Source: Candidatus Gottesmanbacteria bacterium RIFOXYB1_FULL_47_11
Lineage (GTDB): Bacteria; Patescibacteriota; Microgenomatia; UBA10105; UBA927
Reading direction: 5' to 3'
Length of the DNA: 14,029 nt
Assembly (NCBI GenBank): GCA_001779455.1
Contig: MFKE01000003.1
Span: 37,545-51,573 of the forward strand
Shown: positions 1 to 9,000 of the stretch, piece by piece
Position numbering within the stretch: position 1 is the stretch's first letter
Layout of the letters: each line of letters begins with the position of its first letter
The notes under the pieces: generated by a model
The model's database searches: none
Seen by the model: only the letters and a program-made list of their open reading frames with translations
What the model was told of the DNA's origin: nothing
Translations under genes and position numbers: made by a program

Positions 1-2
1 AT

Positions 3-3000
3 GACCGACGGGATGCGCAAGACTTAATGCAAATTTATAGAGATCGGGACAGAGCTAAATTTCAACAACAACTTGATGAATCAAGCCAAATGAACACACT
101 GGTTGGTGAAATGGGAGGTGAAATGGCAGCAGTGCGGATGTTAGACGCCATGATTAATGGTTTTGCGGGGGATACAGAAGGGGTACGGGCGGAATTTGCT
201 TCACGTTTGAAGGTTGAACGGGACGTGTTTCTGTTAGACAGAGTCAGCGCCATTGACAGCGCCAATATGGTTCCATACGCAATCGGTCATATCTTAGGAG
301 GTGCAATTACCAAGCGTTTCGGGATGGACGCATTTTTGCAGATTGTTCATGGGCTTTCCATTTCGGAATCGACAAAGTTACTTCAACCCGTAATAGGAGG
401 TCTTAAAGCGTATTTAGAACAACAGGCGCCTTTAACAGCGGGTCTCTATAAGATGAAATTTGAAACAGATGCTAAGAGTATTTCAACGCAACAAATGATT
501 GATGTTACACCCCCGCGTCCTATTCCCGGCGTGTCGCAGGCTAGTCAGACACTTGATGAAATACTCAAACAGCTCAGTACGGTTCCTGAAAAACTTGACC
601 TGGCACAGCAGATTCTCCTGCAAATGCCGGCTTCTGTGGTCAATATCATTCCGATTGTGAACGACGCGACCGAGATGATTCGCATTCTTGGGAATAAAAA
701 TATCGCAATACAAGATGCTATCCGAACCGGACAACAAGAGAATAGCCTTATGACGCATGTCGACATGTTATTTACTGTTTTTGCATTCGACCCGAAGTTG
801 TCTCCCGAAGACACCGCAACGCTGAAGAATATTATCCTTTCCAATGGGCTTGCGAGAGCCCGTACGCAGTCAGCGCAACGGAAAGATATTCAGGCGGCCT
901 ATACAGAGCTCGCTGGAATTTTGGACATCAATGGATATGAGACGAACGCAAGGTTCTCTCCGTTTACAGGACAATCGTTTGCTATTCCAACAGTCATTGA
1001 TGCATCAGGGAACGAAAAGGTTGATACGGAGAAGTTTATCGCATTGAAACAGCGCGTACTACTTGAAGTACGTATGGTTCCTTTGCTTATCCCGCAGGGA
1101 ATACAGGTAAATTTGTCGGATATCCCGACACCCGATGTTATGTTTGAACGGTTTAAGAAGGCATTTTTGGACAACGGGATACCATTCCCGTTTACGTCGC
1201 CGGAAGAGGCACTGCAAACGAGTACACCGGCGCAGGGTTCACTCATACCGTTAATTGATAATTCTGTAAATGAGGCGCAAAAACAGGCATGGGTTGACGG
1301 GCATACCGGTCAGACTAAAGAAGCAGCGCAAATAGTGGCCAATAGTATCAAGAGAATCTCATTCAAGGAATTTTTTGCCAGTTTGGTAACGATAGTAAAC
1401 GAATTAAAAAGTCAGGTTGGGAATGAGTCGTATGTGATTGTGACGAGTGAGAAGAAAGGTGATGTCCTGCCGTACGATGAATTTAAGAGTGACCGTTGGG
1501 TTATTAACCTGATACGAAATATCCTTCCTGGTACACCCGACATTATTCCCCTGGAAGATTTAGGGGCATACGCGAAGGCTCATGACGTGAAAAATGTCGT
1601 CTTTTTCGATGACGCTTCATACTCGGGCACCCAGGTTAGCCAGAATTTGTCTTTGATAGATATGGATTTGGCGGGTATCGGAAATAAGGCACGGGTATTC
1701 GTGGGTATACCATATATGACCAGTGTTGCCGAAAATATGGTGAAGAATAATCCGGGAACCAAGTACGACAATTCCACGCCGATTGTTCTGAGTCATACCA
1801 AGATGGAAACTGTCGGAGAAATTTTCCAAAACGTAACTGACAGCACTAAACGGGATCAGCTGACGTCTTTGGCAAAGAACATGTGGCAGAAGAGTGATAT
1901 AAAGGTGAGTATTTTTGATATGACCGTTACGTATTTTGAACATAAAGTTCCTGATATGTATTCGTTTTTGGAAGATATATATACCGGAAACGTGGTTAAT
2001 GAACAGGGAGATAGCACGAAGTCTATTCGGTTTATTCCTGAAACCAAAGAGCCATACAAAGCAGGATATCAGGAGTGGGTGGCAAATCAGACCTCGTTAT
2101 CCCAGCTTTCTGAACCAGCACAACTGAATTTGCCAATATCTCAAACTAAACCATCTCCGCTTGCGCTATATAACATGGATCAATCGTTCGTTTGGTTTAT
2201 GGGATTAATGGATAAAGCAGGGGGTTGGGTAACGACGCAGTTTAATGCAGTACGAAATAGATTGAGTGGGAAGCAAACAGAACAAACAGGTCAAAAAAAA
2301 CCATTGCTTACACAAGAAATTGCACAGCACACAACGCAACAAGTACCCGATGGGGTGATTATTGATGAAGTGAAAGTTCCCGCGCTTATACTTGGTTCGA
2401 ACGATCCATTGTCTGTTGATCCGGTCAATCCGAAATCAGGAGAAACAGTGTTATATCACGGAGCCTCAAAGCCGCTGCGCGTTGCACTGGATTACGATTT
2501 TGCTAGAGACGGAGGCGAAGCTGATGGATCAGAAACTCTTGGATCCGGACTCTATACAACAGATGATAATACACAAGCACAGGGTTATGCTCAGGCCCGT
2601 GCCGGATCAACCGGAAACGGAGTAGTTACGATTCTAATTCCCTTCAAGGCGCGAACGCTTGATCTTCGGGATGATGCCCCTATGCCGGAAGCGTTATTTC
2701 AAGCGTGGGTTGACGCGTGGTTGACGTATTTCAAGTCCAAAGAGATCGAATACAACAGCAAAGTAAAGCCCAGTTTTTATGAAACAGCATTATTTGAGCC
2801 GGAACGAAAATATACGGAATTTTTGCTCGCGATTCGAAAAATTACAGACGATCCTACTAAAAGAACTATACGGTATGCGTTGGGTACTATGAATATTCCG
2901 GAGTACGATATTTCCCTGGGTCAGGGACCATATCAAAACGTGATTTTTGCTCAGTTTATGCGCTCGGTGGGATTTGACGGTATTATTGCGCCCGAACTAG

Positions 3001-6000
3001 GAGATACGAAAGACATGGGCGAAGCAGACAGCTATGTGTTTTTTAACTATGCAACAGTAGGAGCCCGGGAGGATTGGCAGGAGCGATCGGCGCTGCAACC
3101 CGCAAAGGAAGTAATTAATACCTCTCAAATCCCCGCTCAGCTGCCGGCGATTGCGGCAACAATTGTCTCGGCGCAGCCTACACTGGTTCAAGAGGGGAAT
3201 ACAGCTGCCATCCGCGGTTTGGTTCTTGAAGAGCTCAGACAGCAGAAGTTATTAAGCGACACGAGTCCACCGCAGGAAACTATTGATCAGATAGATGTCG
3301 CAATCCAAGCCGCTATTTCTTCTGCAAAGCCCGCAACACAGCTCCCTCAAAATCAACCGCAAACCACACAACAGGATCAAAATTCTGTAAACACCCTTAC
3401 GCGCCAATTTCCGGAATTACAGGCAGAATATGACGGGTCAGTTGGCGTCTGGGAGGGATATACATTAGGCCAGCATACCCAATATGTGTTAAATCAATTT
3501 AACAAATACTTTGCGGATAAACCATTCCCCGGGGGGTTATCTGCAGAGACATTCCGCAACATTGTCGCCGTTCATGATCTAGGCAAGTCCGCATGGGTAC
3601 GAGATGGGAGAATGGGTTCTGTGTATGACTACATTCTCCCACGAGTGAAAAAATATTTACCCGAGCTCGGAGTAGATGCACGGACAGTAAATATTGCAAC
3701 TTCGCTTATTGGAGGAGATCCGTTGGGGACATATTTAAAAGGCGGTTCCGTGACCAATGCCGTCAGTCAAATCCGGCAAGGCGCAGACAGCGCAGGAATT
3801 TCCCTCCGAGAATATTGGGAGCTATTAAAAATATACTATATGGTCGATGCGGGTTCTTACACGGCTGATTCAGGCGGGAAAGCATCTCTTGAACATTTAT
3901 TCACATTTAGCCCTCAGCAGCATCAAATGAATTTTTCGCCTCAAACGTTACAAGAAATTCAGGTATTGGAGCGTCAACTTTTGGCCCAAACACAACCTGT
4001 CATTACTGCAAATTGGCTCGATACACTACCTACTAAAAACATTAAAAGTTTTATAGGTGGGGATGCCAATACTGGTATAACGCTTGTAAATAATGTTGAT
4101 CGGTGGGATGGCACCTGGAATACTAACTTATCGACACTTTCTTTATATCCAAAAGCGACAAATACGACACAAACAATTGGAGACGAAATAATAGATACAA
4201 AAGTAGCATATCTTGATCAAGATGGGTCTATAAAGCCAAAAGCTGATTCAGGTTACACGCTTTTACCAACGTATAAAAATGTTCCGTATGGGACAAGTGT
4301 TGAATTATCTAGTGAAAGTATTCCTTCAAATCATAGTGGAAGACCCTTGATATTTAGAGGTATGACAGATTTGGGAATGCAGAAGGTAATTGAAACAGGA
4401 ATTATTCGGGAAGGAGAATTGGTTCAAACGATTGATCAAGCAGGGCAAATTTTTTTCACCTCGAGTGCGAATATGGCTTTTGAGTATGCGACGCTTGAAA
4501 GAAGTTTTGATATGGCTACGTTTGATAAACCTGCATATGTTGTTGCAATCGAGCAACCACCTAATTCCCAAGTAATAGAAGGAGAAGTGATATTGCGTGA
4601 AGCGATTCCTTCTTCACAGATTATTCATGTATATGAAATTCGTCCTTTTGTCATGAAGCCTGGACATATAAGATTATCTTTATCTAAAGACGGATTATAT
4701 TTATCACTACCTGAAACATTGGAGTACACAAAATCTGTCCCATCTGGTCGATATGTATTTCGTGAGGTTAGTATAGATGAATTAAAAAATCAAACAATTC
4801 AACAGCAGCAGACACAAAAACCGCCCCCCCAAGCTTTTTACGCTAACAATCCGAAGACGATAGGGATGATGATGGCAGTGGGGGAACGGTTGCAGGGGGT
4901 ATGGGATAGGCTCCGGTCGATTGTTGTGAAACCGCCCGTTCAGCCAGCGGGGAAGGGGGAGAATAATCAGCAAACCGTTGCATCAGTAAAACCAAGCGAG
5001 GTCGATCTTCATTCCCAAATTACATTTATCCAGAAGCAGATGATAACAACATATTCAGAAGTATTTGCACAGTCGGATTTGAGTGATCCTCGCGCACGCG
5101 CGCGAATTCAACAAGTGGTTGAAGACGAATATCAATCTATTTACCATACGCCTCCGCCTGCCGAGGTAGTAAATGTGCTTGTTTCTTGGGTTTATTCACA
5201 ATATCCCAACCAAACATCACCGGTTGAATTTAACCCCTTAGATTACAGGTTTCCCAAAAAAGCGCTGGAATCTCATATGCAGTATATAAAAGAAATGAAA
5301 CGGACAGAAAATGGTGGTCAGACTGGAGAGACGTGGGTCGTCGGGAGATCGCTTGGCACTGCTGCTGAAGATGCACGATATTATCACAAATCAGATACAT
5401 ATCATCAGGCGCTACCCACTGATGGAGAGCGTAATTTTGAAGATGTGTTGGAAGAAAAATTGCAGAAACAAGAGGATGTAGTATTTGCTGATTTTGGTTT
5501 TGGAGCTGGCCTGGCACTCATGGATTTAAGTAATAAAAAACCCTTTAGTGATACGCTGGCAAGCGGAAAATTGAAAATACGTGCTATTGGCAATCCGGAT
5601 TATTCTAAATATAAGTTCCAAGATCCATCACGGGGTTCAATATTAGTTGGCCCGACATATGATGCACTTATTGAGAAGGGAATTGTTATTGACCCGAGGG
5701 ATATGTTAGAGGTGTTGCGCACCACCCCAAACCAGAGCGTCGACGTGCTTACATCTGTTCATTCTTTCTATGCGGTTTCATATCCCTCCTGGGAACTTTT
5801 GAAAGAGATTGATAGGATTCTCAAACCAGGTGGAGTAGCGTTTTTTAATGATCTTCCCTTACGTATTTCTAAGGGCGGTGATCGACCATGGGAGGCAGAC
5901 AGTGAGGCTTCGGTAAACGCGTTAATGAAAGAACTGGGAATATCATTGACGTATACAGGAAAAGGCGGCGTGTTAGTTAAATCAGGCAACTTGGATCAGA

Positions 6001-9000
6001 TTGAGTCACTTGGTTTTTATGATAATGAACTCATTCGAATGGCGTCAACGCAACTCCGGGTAGTAGAGGAAACGCAAGAGCCTTCCTCGCAAGCGTTGTA
6101 TTTTATGCCTCCACAAGTACGTATGTTGGAGGAGCGGATGCGGGGGATGTGGGAACGGGCGAAAGATGTGTTTAACACGATTCGTGCACAAATCCTAGGC
6201 GTTGGCATTATACGAGCCGTCAGAACGGATTTTGAAACTGTACTAGATAGTCGAAATAATTATGCAAAACCGGTTTGGAATAACGATTTTGACGATGTAT
6301 TGCGATTATTAATCCGAAACGGATTAACAAAAAGAACTGATTTAATAGATATTGTACGAGTATTAAATTCCACATCCGAAGACCGAAGACACGCGTACGT
6401 TTCATCAATAATCCCAGAATGGATTTCGTCGGGATTGAATGTATCAAGTTACCTCTCATCATTAATTGAGGAGTTAGATCGTAGCGAAGAATCAGTACGC
6501 GCACTATACTTATCACATCTCCCATCTTGGATTCAGGTAAAGAATGATGCATACGCGCTTTCTCTGATTATCAAAGAGTTAAATAAATCTCCCTCAACAG
6601 CTCATCTTATTGTTCCCCATATTCGCGATTGGTTAATTAGTAGACAAAATACGGAATTCATTGATCTTACAAAAATTATTGAGTCTTTAAATAAAAAACC
6701 GGAACTCGTGCATATCCTGGTTATACCTATTAACGATTGGATTAACGATAAAACAATAAGTTATAATGGCATCAGCGAGCGCATAGAGACATTTTATGGG
6801 TATCCCGCGATTCTTCCCGATATCGCTCCGAACATAGGGCAATTGGCGAGCGCAAATGTAGTTTCCTGGGGACTTAGATTACATTTATCGTTACTAAATA
6901 ATAATCCTAATACAGCGAAAGATATCGCGCCATACATACATCAATGGAATTATGTAGCTGTTGATTGGATAGTGACCGCGCTGAATAGTAACCCTCAGAC
7001 TATCCGTGAGATTGCACCCCATATTAAAAATTGGGAATCTACTCGCATGACCGATGCGGAACATAAGCAGTTGGCAGGCATAATATACGAGTTAAATCGC
7101 ATGACTCCTACGCAAAGACAAAGGATCTTGCCGTTTATTCCTGTATGGGTACGAGCTTTTAGCACGCGATATACAAGCGACTTATATTTTGAATTAACCT
7201 CTATTTTATCCAGCTTTCAACGTGTCTCCGATGTGAATGCTGCTATCGTTATGCCCGAACTTGAAAATTGGATAAAACACGGTTTGGGTACTTTCGGTTA
7301 TGGGAAGTTTGAACCGCTAATAAACGCAATTGGAGCAAGTAGAGAAGAGGATCGAAAAACATATCTTCCGTATATTCAGGATTGGCTGCCGGCCATAACA
7401 TTCAATATTACGGCGATTATAACTTTGTTTAATAACAGTTCGGGGTTAGCCGACACTATTGCACCGCATATCGCAGAGTGGCAACAGGCTTTCGGATATA
7501 CCACGATTGAACTTATACAGCTCCTGAGTCAAAGACCGAATGCTACGAAAAAGCTTATTTCGTATATTACCCCCTGGATTGAAGCTAGGGTGGAAAGAGG
7601 AACCGTAATCGATATTGTCAACTATTTAGAAAATATTGCTCCGGATGATCCGAGAAAGCCAAAAGAAGTACTTGCTCAATACATCGTTGCACACACAAAT
7701 CAGGCGAGCTTATCTTATAACCTAACCCCGTTCAGTGCGCTGATTGATGCGGAAGTGTTGTCATACATGCCTGTTGATTTACAACGGTTTTGGCGTGTTG
7801 CCCATGACTATCCTTTGCTCCACGGTAGGTGGGTTAAACCGGATGGGTTAGATACATTCAAATCTTTATCTGATGCGCAACTTGAAATATATATATCGTT
7901 GTCTCAAAAAATGGATGACTCGCCTGTGGCAATGATTCAAAAAATTAAGGAGTCGCTTTTAGAACAATTGTTTGACGTGGATAACCCTGTTGAGGTATAC
8001 GCAAAAATAGAAGCGATACTGGTTCGGAATCAATTACCATTTTTCATCAAACTTATGCAGGTATTTAACGTGTTGTATCCGCAGCCCCGTTTAGATCAGA
8101 TGATCGCTGATTATACGAACGGTTCTCCTCAGCTGCACTCAATTACGGCAGATTCGTCCCGACGTTCAATCCTCCGAAATGATTTATTCAAAGCGACAAT
8201 ACTGTCCGGGAACTATGATTTGGAGCTATACGTTACGTTTATCCGGGACAACGCGGATTTAGTGGATTCGTTTATGCGCGGAAAATCACTGTCGTCGGAA
8301 GAGAGGGGTAGATTGCTCAAGTTTATCCAAAGAATGAATGCCTGGTATTATGCCACGAATTTAAGCCACATCCGTCAGGGGTTGTTTATTGACAGCAATA
8401 AGGCAACCGATGATGCGATCCGCGAATTTTTAAAAGAGACGCTCTATACAGATTTTCGGGTGGAAGAGACTGGGAAAGCACTCAAAGATAGAATTGCAGA
8501 CTTATTCTTAACAGGTACCGGCTATGGAAGTTTGGACGAAATCCTTACGGTCACTAAAGCGAATCGCACAAATGCAGATTCAAGGAATCGCGCATATGTA
8601 CATGATCACGCTCAGGGATTGGTGCTGGAATCCGGAACGATTTTGAAAGGCGTACTTTCGCATTTTTCTGTTCCGGCGTTTTTATCTCTTCTCCAGGACG
8701 GACCCCGCGCGCGAGAACTTATGGGGTCGGAAGCTGGTTCGGATGCAACCCCTTTTGATACGGATGTGAGTTACATGACGCCCGATGATGCTGTGGGGGG
8801 CTTTACACACGCGCTCAGCAGTTCGTTAGCAAAGAGTTATGGTGAGATCCTGTTAGTTTCCAGAAATTTACCAGGAAGATTTTATCGCAGCGATGTAGGG
8901 CAAACACCAAAAGATGGAACATTTGAATTGTTTCCGACAAATTCAGAAAAACATTTCGGAGTGAGAGGGGCATATCCATCTACCTACATAGATGCAATCA

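Noticed and set aside
6220..6552. 110-codon minus-strand frame opposite the start of the helical repeats
   Set aside because: It is a shadow of the repeat region; the plus-strand repeats explain the sequence.
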